32,955 nucleotides of DNA. Source: a virus. The notes below the pieces were generated by a model that was not told the DNA's origin, did no database searches, and saw nothing but the letters and a program-made list of their open reading frames with translations. Positions 22,901 to 29,183 of this stretch are shown here, one piece after another. The position numbers were made by a program, and so were the translations under genes. Where the stretch lies: positions 1 to 32,955 of the IMG/VR virus record IMGVR_UViG_3300019776_000329; one strand, given 5' to 3'. Each line of letters starts with the position of its first letter. Positions within the stretch are counted from its first letter, which is position 1.

Positions 22901-23016
22901 TTATTGGACAGCGTATCCACGCGGGAAGCCGTGGACGAGAGGGACGCGCCCACTTGCCCCAAGGCGGCTTTAGCGCCGCTAGGGTCGCCGGTGATTCTGA
23001 TGACTAGAGAGGCCAT
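19909..23016 (-). CDS. Tape measure protein
   Basis: This encodes 1035 residues, starting by TAATG overlap. It has the N-terminal tape-measure domain (LEAVSGSAEAAQAQLVSLRE, then GFRDAIEGSIRLQAAGFSAQ and ISAEEINQLAERVPQIRKAI). Several hydrophobic spans follow (about 265-335 and again near 900-930), with long helical coiled-coil segments between. The protein sets tail length and is ejected on infection. By the usual scale of about 0.15 nm per residue the tail would be about 155 nm, an inference only. The position right after the tail chaperone and gp10-like gene fits. Confidence 0.9.
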   Translation of the reverse strand: MASLVIRITGDPSGAKAALGQVGASLSSTASRVDTLSNKLGSLGGTLSLGITAPVAALAAATVRSATSLDSLTRGLEAVSGSAEAAQAQLVSLREVAKLPGLGFRDAIEGSIRLQAAGFSAQTSERALKAFGNALATVGKGKADLDGVTLALSQIASKGKISAEEINQLAERVPQIRKAIQAAFGTADTEVLQKLGVSSQEFVGKVVAELEKLKQVVGGPQNAFENLSDTIDQASARVGAKLLPAVVALIPKLEALAGAAADAIDVFSKLPAPLQNVAIALGAITVSAGPISAAIGGVSRAIGGIATVAGAAVTAVGSLFGAAVIVSIAQTASAISDLKARTKDLADERDRLLNGGRQEIIKIQGYDAETAKLRDFTAAANGAAEAIQGIGTAKIKIDTGKVAEELKLFRVDSIIGPQLKSINAILGDAGIKRGFESYRQEIDKLRTAERSLLELQASGQNVGKDLAIVRKELADAMKALAAATGETAAAENKITVSSFAALSNTSQLARSVNDNAQATAAWKRELSNGGDIIGRFSGSSLVGVEAQERLKSAIGRVKDAMYEYVTAGTVLGRRLDLANDVVRRFITEGGNLDRVVVNNTRDFADLARRTEDYAASLRAALRESEALAASDAIKQIQKPIGFPELPKGFGVEDSAKELGITLDAVKRQKAAQLQKELDALKAANKIDPAAVSGNDIIEAQRVIDELLGKTTQKTERLSRGLQQVSTIITDLSRSVSNSAIDLLFSKPIADTSRFEDQLASLRAEQEKLTAAQKKGQNVTAALTENQRKMAAVNQQMADAVKRTSLSFRAMEALKNIAADVAKSITRLLIEGALSKLGKTLFGIGNTSKSVFSGIASSIGGLFGSGAKAGGVIFSAAGGGAQAAGSAASAGASLGSIGSSAGKVAGQGATAIVGAAAAVGSLISGIVGNFQMKGMNKTLDLIEKSSRYTEAYTLSLLEKTNEFLPKLADIHQRLIEFRQLGIKLEDGGSLAFAGGGGGDSFYFDFSGANLGGVNQQTVEKMFETAVIRFKQKGLSK

Positions 23017-23573
23017 TATTTGATGGAGTTCAGGCGGTCAACGGCTTTTCGGTATGCGTTCGTCATGATCTGGATCACGGCGGCGCGGGTTCCAAATACG
23101 GCAGAGCGGAAGTAGCGGCCGGCGCGGATTCGCCTGTCCTTTGTGCCTCGCTCGAAGAGAGCACCGAAGGACATTGATATGCCGCCAGTAGCGACGCTGT
23201 TGTCTTTCCGGCGCCTCGCTCCGCGGCCCCATTGAATGAACAGGCGCGGATCGCGGGATCTGGCAGATAGACCAGTACGGACGCCGATCAGCGCGGATTG
23301 CTTGGTGCGTGGCGATGATCCGGCATCGGGGTCAGAGAATGCGAAAATGGCCGGCTTGTCTCCGGTGTACAGGCGGCGGGGAAGCTGCTTCCCAGCGGCG
23401 TTTCCCCGCGCCTTGTCGCGGATGTATACAGCGGCGGTTCGCAGCGCGTCCGATATACCGAAGTCTGCGCGGCGTTTCTCCGCGGGGTCGATGGCGAGCG
23501 CGGCCAGTTTGAATCGCGCCCGCACTTCGGCCAGGTTTGCCAGTTCAGCGGCGAACTTTCGAGCCCTTGCCAT
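23016..23573 (-). CDS. HK97 gp10-like / tail-completion-type protein
   Basis: This encodes 185 residues. It is basic, with an N-terminal helical part (ARKFAAELANLAEVRARFKL), a middle with many Arg/Lys, and a C-terminal block FGALFERGTKDRRIRAGRYF followed by RSAVFGTRAAVIQIM. That block matches the end of HK97 gp10-like proteins, where a GT-x-x-x-(R/A)-x-x-F helix pattern is usual. Such proteins help join or complete the tail. It is unusual to find it between the chaperone and the tape measure rather than beside the head-closure gene. It overlaps the chaperone extension by 29 bases. Confidence 0.6.
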   Translation of the reverse strand: MARARKFAAELANLAEVRARFKLAALAIDPAEKRRADFGISDALRTAAVYIRDKARGNAAGKQLPRRLYTGDKPAIFAFSDPDAGSSPRTKQSALIGVRTGLSARSRDPRLFIQWGRGARRRKDNSVATGGISMSFGALFERGTKDRRIRAGRYFRSAVFGTRAAVIQIMTNAYRKAVDRLNSIK

Positions 23574-24065
23574 GATCGCGGTGCATCTCCTGGTGATAAG
23601 CGCAGAGGTCCATCCACTCGCCGGGGCTCATGTCCCAGAACTCGCTAGGGCTCAGTCGGTAGACATGGACGGCTCGGCATTCGAGGAGTCGCCAGAATTG
23701 CCTTCTGCTAAAGGGCGATCATCTTTCGCCTCCGGCTTCTTAATTCCCCAGAAATCGTTGAGGACCGGCTCAAAGGCTGTCAGCGCGGCGTCGAGATCGT
23801 CGCGGTACCGGTCGCGGTCGGGGCCGGTGACGACATCCAGACATTCGTCAATCGTGACGCTTGCGTCCTTCTGACGGACCAGCGCGTACAGCAGCACGGC
23901 GCGCTTAAAAAATTCAGGCTTACTGAAGACGTTTCCGGCCTTCGGGACGAGGATGTCAACGTCAAGCTCGCCCTCTGTGGCGGCGATGTCCCGCATGCGG
24001 TAAGTCAGAGGGTATACTTTCCCGCGCCACTTAATCGGCGTTCCGGGAAGGGTGTAATCAGGCAT
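23545..24065 (-). CDS. Tail assembly chaperone, frameshifted long form (gpGT-like)
   Basis: The long product joins 119 residues of the 23652-24065 frame to 54 residues of the -1 frame, total 173. The shift is predicted at the slippery heptamer at 23715-23709. The extension reads ...QFWRLLECRAVHVYRLSPSE, then FWDMSPGEWMDLCAYHQEMH, and ends at TGA 23545. Phrases such as SPSEFWDMSPGEWMDL are typical of the T part of lambda-type gpG/gpGT chaperones, which bridge tape measure and tail tube during assembly. The -1 frame has a stop just upstream (near 23724), so the slip must occur after it, exactly where the heptamer lies. Confidence 0.8.
23652..24065 (-). CDS. Tail assembly chaperone, short form (gpG-like)
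   Basis: This encodes 137 residues with AAGGA upstream. It is the standard-frame product: an N-terminal beta part (YTLPGTPIKWRGKVYPLTYR), then helices (FKRAVLLYALVRQKDASVTI) and an acidic, flexible tail (EGNSGDSSNAEPSMSTD). This is the usual layout of the G protein of long-tailed phages, made in excess over the frameshifted form. It lies between tail tube and gp10-like/tape measure genes, as expected. Confidence 0.8.
   Translation of the reverse strand: MPDYTLPGTPIKWRGKVYPLTYRMRDIAATEGELDVDILVPKAGNVFSKPEFFKRAVLLYALVRQKDASVTIDECLDVVTGPDRDRYRDDLDAALTAFEPVLNDFWGIKKPEAKDDRPLAEGNSGDSSNAEPSMSTD
23709..23715 (-). promoter_or_regulatory. Programmed -1 frameshift slippery site CCCTTTA
   Basis: On the minus strand the heptamer C CCT TTA fits X XXY YYZ in the gpG reading frame (codons CCT TTA, Pro-Leu). 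Tandem slippage gives CCC TTT and continues in the -1 frame, which is open for 54 more codons. It is the only such heptamer in the short interval between the -1 frame stop near 23724 and the end of the short gene. Confidence 0.78.
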
Positions 24066-24116
24066 AGTCTTCCTTTAGTGGAAGGGCGCGGAGCGGCGAG
24101 CCCCGCGCCCGGCTGG

Positions 24117-24542
24117 TTAAGGCGTGGTGGTGATCGCGGTGGTGAGGGTGATTTCAACGTCAGCGGAAATCGCGCCGTCAACTTCCAGCCCGATCGAGAA
24201 GTTGGAAACGTAGGCGCTGTACGTCAACGTCGCGGCGCCGGCATCGGCAAGCGTGTTCTTGCAGGCGACGGCGGTCGCGGTGGCGGCGTCGTAGCTCGCC
24301 AGCATCGCGGCATGGCTGGCTTCGGCGGGATCGTAGAACAGCTTGAAAGACGCCTTGCGCTTGGCTCGGCGGCCGCCGATCGTTACCTGGTCTTCGTCGT
24401 CGATGCCGGTGACGTCAATTTCACCGCGTTCGCCACCGGAAAACGTGAACCCGCTGACGCCCTTGACGACCGTGAGGGCCGCAGGAGATCCGCAGGTGTA
24501 TTCAAAGGTGCTTCCGGCTACGGCGTAGGCAGAATATGGCAT
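24117..24542 (-). CDS. Major tail (tube) protein
   Basis: This encodes 141 residues, preceded by the strong leader GCGGAAGGAGCAACC shared with the capsid gene. It is small and beta-rich (SGFTFSGGERGEIDVTGIDD, RKASFKLFYDPAEASHAAML, ADVEITLTTAI). It fits tail-tube proteins of the lambda gpV/TP901-1 type, which stack as rings around the tape measure. Its position between tail terminator/glycosyltransferase and chaperone genes is canonical. The neighbouring glycosyltransferase might modify it. Confidence 0.75.
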   Translation of the reverse strand: MPYSAYAVAGSTFEYTCGSPAALTVVKGVSGFTFSGGERGEIDVTGIDDEDQVTIGGRRAKRKASFKLFYDPAEASHAAMLASYDAATATAVACKNTLADAGAATLTYSAYVSNFSIGLEVDGAISADVEITLTTAITTTP

Positions 24543-24557
24543 GGTTGCTCCTTCCGC
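24543..24557 (-). promoter_or_regulatory. Strong ribosome-binding leader of the tail-tube gene
   Basis: GCGGAAGGAGCAACC directly precedes the ATG. The same 15 bases precede the major capsid gene. A small stem (CCGCC/GGCGG) overlaps its 5' edge. A shared leader on the two most abundant virion proteins suggests tuning for high translation. Confidence 0.6.
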
Positions 24558-24587
24558 CTCCCGGCGGTAGTCTGGTTGGAATTGTTA

Positions 24588-24614
24588 GGCCGCTGGCGTC
24601 GGCAGTCAGCGGCC
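24588..24614 (-). terminator. Strong hairpin between glycosyltransferase and tail-tube genes
   Basis: GGCCGCTG (24588-24595) and CAGCGGCC (24607-24614) form a perfect 8-bp stem with an 11-base loop, 24 bases downstream of the glycosyltransferase stop. On the minus strand it is followed by TAACAATT, only weakly T-rich. It may be a partial terminator or an RNA processing/stability hairpin that protects the 5' end of the tail-tube message. Confidence 0.45.
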
Positions 24615-24637
24615 CCTAGCTGCGCGTCTCACGACGC

Positions 24638-25255
24638 TCAGCAAAGCGTGTAGCCTGCCGGTAGCTCGGTGCGGTCAACCGGCTTCCAGCAGGCGTCTAT
24701 AACTCGTTTCGATGTGTTCCCTGGATGGCATGAGGCCACGCACAGGCCGCGGCCGTCGATGCCGGTTATCCGGCCTCGGGCGGCTTGGACGAACGCGCCG
24801 TCGTATCCTACCTGCATGGCCCGGAACGGGTTCCGCTGCCAGAAATCGCGTGTGAAAAGCAGCGAGTTTCCAAGTAGCTCACCCGGGCGCGCGGTGTACT
24901 CGTAGACGTGGGCGCCGTTGTCGAAGTGGATGCGGTTAAAGCCGGTGACGTGGGCGCTGCCGAGGGCGGCTAGTTGCGTTTCTAGGCGCTTCGGCCCGTA
25001 CCAATCATCGTCGTCCCAGATGGCGAGATAATCGCCCGTCGCGTGGCTGGCGCATTCGTTGACCAGTAACCCCAGGCACGCTTTTCCGAGCGCTCTGACG
25101 TACTTGACGCGTGGATCGTTGGGTATCAGGTCTTCGACTGACTGCCCGTTATCCAGCACGATCAGTTCGGCGGGTACGGTCTGCGCGGCAAAGCACGCAA
25201 ACGCCCGCGGCAGCCACTCGCGCCGGTTCCGCGTCGGCATGATGCAGGAAATCAT
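24638..25255 (-). CDS. Family 2 glycosyltransferase inside the tail module
   Basis: This encodes 205 residues, starting by ATGA overlap with the tail terminator gene. Family features are clear: an N-terminal strand-loop (ISCIMPTRNRREWLPRAFAC), VPAELIVLDNGQS, the LGLLVNECASHATGDYLAIW helix-strand, and the metal-binding run DDDDW at 81-85. Then comes a long acceptor region (FNRIHFDNG...). It is complete. Such enzymes add sugars to proteins or surface glycans. Its place between tail terminator and tail tube is unusual and suggests virion-protein glycosylation. Confidence 0.8.
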   Translation of the reverse strand: MISCIMPTRNRREWLPRAFACFAAQTVPAELIVLDNGQSVEDLIPNDPRVKYVRALGKACLGLLVNECASHATGDYLAIWDDDDWYGPKRLETQLAALGSAHVTGFNRIHFDNGAHVYEYTARPGELLGNSLLFTRDFWQRNPFRAMQVGYDGAFVQAARGRITGIDGRGLCVASCHPGNTSKRVIDACWKPVDRTELPAGYTLC

Positions 25256-25659
25256 GTGGTGACGAGGTAAGTCTGCAAAACGCCGAACGTGCCCGACTCA
25301 AAAAGCCGCTCTTCGAGCACTTCGGATTCGTCCACGCAGTGACAGCGCTTGAAGGTGATCCCGCCACTCGCCGGAGTTGCGCCGGTGCGGTTGTCTAGCA
25401 CGTCGCGCACGGCGTCAGCTACGGTCCAGGCGCCAGTTTGCGTGCTGGCAAAGCATCGCACCTCCACCGTGTACTCGCGCGGCGAAAGGGCGCCATTCAG
25501 CGCCACGGCCAGTCGGCGAGTTGCGGCGAGAGATACCATGATGCACGGATGCGCTGCATCGGTCACGCCATACGGCCAATAGGTGCGGGTCGATACAATC
25601 GCGGTGACGGATGTGGCGTCGGTGCGAAGATACTTGGCGATGGCTTCAGCGGGTGTCAT
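25252..25659 (-). CDS. Tail terminator / DUF3168-like tail completion protein
   Basis: This encodes 135 residues, starting by ATGA overlap. The layout fits tail terminators (lambda gpU type, DUF3168): an N-terminal helix (TPAEAIAKYLRTDATSVTAI), a strand with YWPYGVTDAAHPCIMVSL, a central EYTVEVRCFASTQTGAW and helix VADAVRDVLDNR, then ending strands GTFGVLQTYLVTT. The protein caps the tail tube and joins it to the head. Position after head closure and before the tube gene agrees. Confidence 0.72.
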   Translation of the reverse strand: MTPAEAIAKYLRTDATSVTAIVSTRTYWPYGVTDAAHPCIMVSLAATRRLAVALNGALSPREYTVEVRCFASTQTGAWTVADAVRDVLDNRTGATPASGGITFKRCHCVDESEVLEERLFESGTFGVLQTYLVTT

Positions 25660-25823
25660 TTGAGAAGGTCAGTCAGTTTCCGTTCCTGCTCTTCGCTCAG
25701 GATGTATTCGCACTTAATACTCACGACTCCGTTTTCAGGCAGCGTGATTTGAAACGACATCGTTAGCTCAGGTAGAATTCCGGCCTGAACCAACAGGGAC
25801 AATAGCGGGTCTTGGCTCATCAT
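25656..25823 (-). CDS. Small hypothetical protein in the head-tail joining module
   Basis: This encodes 55 residues from ATG 25823, overlapping the head-closure stop (ATGA), and its own stop overlaps the tail terminator start (ATGA). The sequence is MMSQDPLLSLLVQAGILPEL followed by strands (FQITLPENGVVSIKCEYI) and a charged C-terminal helix. The double coupling is the evidence that it is real. It lies where gp10-like genes usually sit, but it is too short and shows no match to them. Confidence 0.6.
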   Translation of the reverse strand: MMSQDPLLSLLVQAGILPELTMSFQITLPENGVVSIKCEYILSEEQERKLTDLLK

Positions 25824-26155
25824 GCCCCATACCTCCGCCCGCTGGACGCGTACAGCATCAGCGTTTTCTGCCGCCCGTCAGGATCGCGGACGGCGGTAAT
25901 GTCGTAGTAGACGCCGCCGCAGGAAATGCGGCTAGTCGGCGTGACGCTGGAGATGTACTCGATCTCGAACACCACATCCTCAGACGATTGCCGAGCGGCG
26001 GCGACGGTTTCCTCGCCCGCGGTGAGTGTGCGCTTAGATGCCCACACGGTAGCAGTCGGAGTCGCAGACCAAGACGGCTGCGGATCGCCCGAGGTGCCGG
26101 TGGTTTCAGTGCTTGGATAGATCACGATTTCCGTGACGCGCTGGCCGGCCCTCAT
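25820..26155 (-). CDS. Head closure / head-tail joining protein (SPP1 gp16-like, PF05521 type)
   Basis: This encodes 111 residues from ATG 26155, overlapping the connector stop (ATGA); an ATG 12 bases earlier is possible. Typical features are RVTEIVIYPSTETTGTSGDP, VWASKRTLTAGEETVAAARQ, FEIEYISSVTPTSRISCGGV and YYDITAVRDPDGRQKTLMLY. These follow the usual pattern of head-tail adaptors: an N-terminal beta hairpin, the 'W-x-x-[RK]' region, then DG-x-x-x. It closes the capsid vertex after DNA packaging. Confidence 0.75.
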   Translation of the reverse strand: MRAGQRVTEIVIYPSTETTGTSGDPQPSWSATPTATVWASKRTLTAGEETVAAARQSSEDVVFEIEYISSVTPTSRISCGGVYYDITAVRDPDGRQKTLMLYASSGRRYGA

Positions 26156-26739
26156 CGAAGCACCCATGAGGCCAGCAGCGCATCGACGGCCATCTCGACC
26201 TTTTTCGAGGTCAGCGCGCCGTCTGCCACCACGACTGCGCCCCGATTTTCATAGAAGTGAGTGGCGAGCATGAGAATCGCCGCCCGGATATCGGCTGGCA
26301 CCGCCTCTGCCGTGGTCCATCCACATACGAATTGAACTTCGACGGGATCGAGGACGCGCAGGGTTGTAGCTGGCCAGGAATAGCCGTAAGACAGCGCCAG
26401 TACGCCGGGCTCGCGCGCCGTGGAGATTTCCCACGCATCGGTCGAAAACGTCGTCTGGGAGCCTGCGGTGTCGGTGTATTTGACGTGCGTGACGCTTTGC
26501 AACTGCCCGAATGGTAATTCGATGCGGTCGCTTCGACTCGGCCAGTCGTCGTAAAACGTCTTCCAGGTCTGCGTGATCAGCTTCCGATTCGTGACCGTTT
26601 CCACATATGCCTGCGCCGCTGGTACGTGCCCGGCGAGCTGGTCGGATGGTTGTCCAGACGCGCGGGCGTGCGTTTCTAACTCCGCCGCGGTAACGGCGGG
26701 AAAGAGAGGCGCGGTGACTAGGGAGCGGGAGAAGTCCAT
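26152..26739 (-). CDS. Head-tail connector protein, phiE125 gp8-like
   Basis: This encodes 195 residues. The pattern matches the phiE125 gp8 family: ELETHARASGQPSDQLAGHV, then AAQAYVETVTNRKLITQTWK, the IELPFGQLQSVTHVKYTDTA strand block, VEVQFVCGWTTAEAVPADIR and AAILMLATHFYENRGA. These proteins form the ring below the portal. No ribosome site precedes the ATG, because the terminator hairpin and its T tract lie right there (26772-26745), so translation may be weak or depend on another signal. Confidence 0.78.
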   Translation of the reverse strand: MDFSRSLVTAPLFPAVTAAELETHARASGQPSDQLAGHVPAAQAYVETVTNRKLITQTWKTFYDDWPSRSDRIELPFGQLQSVTHVKYTDTAGSQTTFSTDAWEISTAREPGVLALSYGYSWPATTLRVLDPVEVQFVCGWTTAEAVPADIRAAILMLATHFYENRGAVVVADGALTSKKVEMAVDALLASWVLR

Positions 26740-26744
26740 ATGGG

Positions 26745-26772
26745 AAAAAGTGGGGCGCCGAGGGCGCGCCCC
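26745..26772 (-). terminator. Intrinsic terminator after the capsid genes
   Basis: On the minus strand GGGGCGC (26772-26766) pairs with GCGCCCC (26758-26752), and AC plus TTTTT follow (26749-26745). This is a strong intrinsic terminator. It lies 32 bases past the stop of the decoration-like gene and ends 6 bases before the connector start codon. It would lower transcription of tail genes relative to capsid genes. Confidence 0.75.
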
Positions 26773-26803
26773 TAATCAGGAGAGAGGAGCGGACAGGGAG
26801 AAA

Positions 26804-27220
26804 CTACGCGCCGTTCGGCTGGAGACTGGCGTGGCTGAGGATGGCCACGGCAGACAGGTAAATGTCGCCCGTATTGCCAGCCGGCGTAATCGTCATGCGC
26901 ACATAGCGCTTATTGCCGATGTAGCCGATTTTCCGCGTCTCGTTGTCGTCGTCAAACTGGAAGCCGGCGAGGGCTTCCGTGCCGTTGAGTTCGGCATCGA
27001 CGACGGCCGCGTTGTCGGAAAGATTAGCGGCGTCGCCGTCCTCGATGAGAACGGTGAAGGTGGCGTTGGCGTCGGCCAGTGATCCCGTGTTGATGGCGAA
27101 TACCAAGGAGTCGAAACCCTGGCGGTCGATGATCTGGGAAACGAAAGCCGTATTGTCGGTGACCGCGACGCCGGGCGAGATTGCCCGGCGGATGGTGAGC
27201 TGATTGTAAAGGTCGCGCAT
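26804..27220 (-). CDS. Head-module protein, decoration-like candidate
   Basis: This encodes 138 residues, right after the major capsid gene and before the terminator. The sequence is beta-rich and soluble (VSQIIDRQGFDSLVFAINTG, ATFTVLIEDGDAANLSDNAA, RKIGYIGNKRYVRMTITPAG). Small proteins of this style lie directly after capsid genes in many siphoviruses and can be decoration or stabilising proteins. The family is not named here. Sharing the transcript with the capsid gene suggests high expression. Confidence 0.6.
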   Translation of the reverse strand: MRDLYNQLTIRRAISPGVAVTDNTAFVSQIIDRQGFDSLVFAINTGSLADANATFTVLIEDGDAANLSDNAAVVDAELNGTEALAGFQFDDDNETRKIGYIGNKRYVRMTITPAGNTGDIYLSAVAILSHASLQPNGA

Positions 27221-27235
27221 GGTAGTGGTGTCTCC

Positions 27236-28459
27236 TTAGCTGTTGAACTTGATGAACTTGATGGCTTCGAAGTTGACCACGCCACCGCCTACGCGCTTGG
27301 TGGTGTAGAACTTGACGTAACCCTTCGTGGTGACCGCATCGCGGATGACCGACAGGCCCTTCCGGTCGAAGATCTGGTACCCGATCTTGAAGTTGCCGAA
27401 CGCCAGCGAAAGCGAGTCGGCGGCGAGCGCGGGCATATCCTCGGCTTCGGTCACCGGGTAGCCGCAAACGACGGCGGGCTGGCCAGCCTGGAGGCCCGGC
27501 TGCCAGATGTAGGCGTTGGTCGTCGCTTCCTTGAATTTGCGGATCTTCAGGAGGACCGCGCGGTTCGTCAGCCAGCGGGCACCGTTGCGATACTCCGCCT
27601 TCAGCGCGTAGATCACATCGAGCAGTTTGTCGCTCGGCGTGGTCGCGGTAAAGTCAGCGGAGGCGCCGGAAAGAACGTGTTCCAACTGGCCCCAGGAGCG
27701 GGACGAGTCGGCGGTCGCGGCGGTGGTGTAGCTCGTGATGCCGCGGGGCTTACCGATGCCGTTGCCGATCACGAAAGCGCTGTTCTCGGCCCGGCTGAAC
27801 TTCTCGGCGATCTTGCGCTCAAGCCACGCGCCCACGTCGAGGTCCGCGTCGTCAAGCAGCTTCTGCGTGATGCGCGGCTCGGCGTACTGCTCGTGGACTT
27901 CGATGCGCCACTTGCCCACCTCGGGCGTGTCGGTTTCGCTGCGGGTTCCGGTTTCGGACACCCACCCAGTCGAAACTTCGTCGTTGTCGTTCAGGCCCTC
28001 GACCGCATCCGAAGTCGTCGAGTCAACCTGCGCAATCGCGCGGATGTTCGACGTTTCGTAAATCTTCATGGCGATCCGGCCGCTCGAATCGACGGGCACG
28101 AGATACCCGCCATTGTCGTTGCTGCCGACGCTCATGGCCTTGGTCTGGTCGGCGGACAGCTTGCCTTCGCCTTTGCGCGCCCACTGCAAGAACGCCTTCG
28201 TGTGCTCGTCGATACTGGCGACACTGCCACCGGCGCCAGGGCGGGCGAACTTCGCGGCCAGTTCGTCGTGCTGGCGCTGCGACTCTTCGAGTTTCTTGGT
28301 CAGATCGCTGATGACATCGTTGATCTTGACGGCCTTCTCTTCGAAGATGCTGGCAGAAACGCCGCGCGCCGCGGCCTTGATCTGGTCTTCGTTGTTCGCC
28401 TTAAACTGTTCCCAGGCTCTGCCCAGGTCTTCGACAGTCTTCTGGATTTCAGCAGACAT
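27236..28459 (-). CDS. Major capsid protein, HK97 family
   Basis: This encodes 407 residues, with the GCGGAAGGAGCAACC leader. Residues 1-105 are a helical scaffold-like delta domain (DLGRAWEQFKANNEDQIKAA, then VISDLTKKLEESQRQHDELA), likely cut off by the prohead protease. The mature part begins near MSVGSNDNGGYLVPVDSSG and has the HK97 markers: SNIRAIAQV, WVSETGTRSETDTPEVGKWR, YAEPRITQKLLDDADLDVGA, VIGNGIGKPRGI, and near the end GYPVTEAEDMP and FGNFKIGYQIFDRKGLSVIR. Position after the protease is canonical. Confidence 0.93.
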   Translation of the reverse strand: MSAEIQKTVEDLGRAWEQFKANNEDQIKAAARGVSASIFEEKAVKINDVISDLTKKLEESQRQHDELAAKFARPGAGGSVASIDEHTKAFLQWARKGEGKLSADQTKAMSVGSNDNGGYLVPVDSSGRIAMKIYETSNIRAIAQVDSTTSDAVEGLNDNDEVSTGWVSETGTRSETDTPEVGKWRIEVHEQYAEPRITQKLLDDADLDVGAWLERKIAEKFSRAENSAFVIGNGIGKPRGITSYTTAATADSSRSWGQLEHVLSGASADFTATTPSDKLLDVIYALKAEYRNGARWLTNRAVLLKIRKFKEATTNAYIWQPGLQAGQPAVVCGYPVTEAEDMPALAADSLSLAFGNFKIGYQIFDRKGLSVIRDAVTTKGYVKFYTTKRVGGGVVNFEAIKFIKFNS

Positions 28460-28474
28460 GGTTGCTCCTTCCGC
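28460..28474 (-). promoter_or_regulatory. Strong ribosome-binding leader of the capsid gene
   Basis: These 15 bases (GCGGAAGGAGCAACC on the minus strand) are identical to those before the tail-tube gene. A short stem CCGC/GCGG overlaps the 5' edge. Shorter versions (AGGAGCAACC) precede the genes starting at 4472, 11352 and 14450. Confidence 0.6.
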
Positions 28475-28517
28475 GCTCGGCGGTGGTTGAAAGTGGTGGG
28501 TTCCCGGGCGTGTCGGC

Positions 28518-29183
28518 TTACGCGCGGAGGATTGCGGTGGCGGCGCGGAGCGAGTGCAATAGCGGCTCGTCGGCGTTGACGGTCTTGCCGTCGTCGGCGG
28601 CTTCGTCCAAGGCGTCAGCCTCGGCCAAAAGTGCCTGAATATCGGTGATAGCGGACTCCAGCCGCTTGCGGGTGGCTGCGCTCAGAGTGCGGCCGGCCTT
28701 AATGTCCTCGGCGGCGCGCTGCATAAACTCGGCCTGATTCTTGACGGACTCGATTAGCGTCAGCGGGTTGGCCGGGATAGTGACCATTGACGCTTCAAAC
28801 AGCTTGACCTCGAAGAGTCGGTACGCCTTGGCCGCGTCGTCCCACATTTCTTTAACGGTGCGGTAGCCGATGGAAAGCCCCTTGAGCATCTTTTTCATTG
28901 CCTGGGCGTGCGCCAGCTTGCCGTCTGGCAAATCGGTTTCGATGGTGCCGTTGAGCCGCAGCCCTTTCGAGTCGTCAGTCAGGCGCGCGGTTCCAATCGG
29001 GCGGGTCCTGTCGTGGTGCAGGAGCAGAACGATCTCGCCGCCGTTTTCCTGGAGAGTCTTAGTGAACGCGCCGGGCTCTACAATGTCGCCGTTGAGGTCT
29101 TTGTTGCCGTAGATGGAAACGAAACCCTCGATCTCGCCGGTTTCCTGGACGCTCTTGATCTTAAAACTAAGCTGTCGGTCCAT
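28518..29183 (-). CDS. Prohead protease, HK97 family
   Basis: This encodes 221 residues. Family motifs: GFVSIYGNKDLNGDIVEPGA (20-39), the catalytic His in VLLLHHDRTRPIG (His56/57) and the Ser in LKGLSIGYRTV (Ser104). It cuts the delta domain of the capsid protein and itself during maturation. The C-terminal part has helices and an acidic stretch (ALLAEADALDEAADDG) that may serve scaffolding. It overlaps the portal gene by 17 bases. Confidence 0.9.
   Translation of the reverse strand: MDRQLSFKIKSVQETGEIEGFVSIYGNKDLNGDIVEPGAFTKTLQENGGEIVLLLHHDRTRPIGTARLTDDSKGLRLNGTIETDLPDGKLAHAQAMKKMLKGLSIGYRTVKEMWDDAAKAYRLFEVKLFEASMVTIPANPLTLIESVKNQAEFMQRAAEDIKAGRTLSAATRKRLESAITDIQALLAEADALDEAADDGKTVNADEPLLHSLRAATAILRA

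Noticed and set aside
27677-28579. 300-residue plus-strand frame opposite the capsid gene
   Set aside because: The capsid gene on the other strand is certain; this frame has the unnatural Arg/Ala/Gly composition of a shadow.
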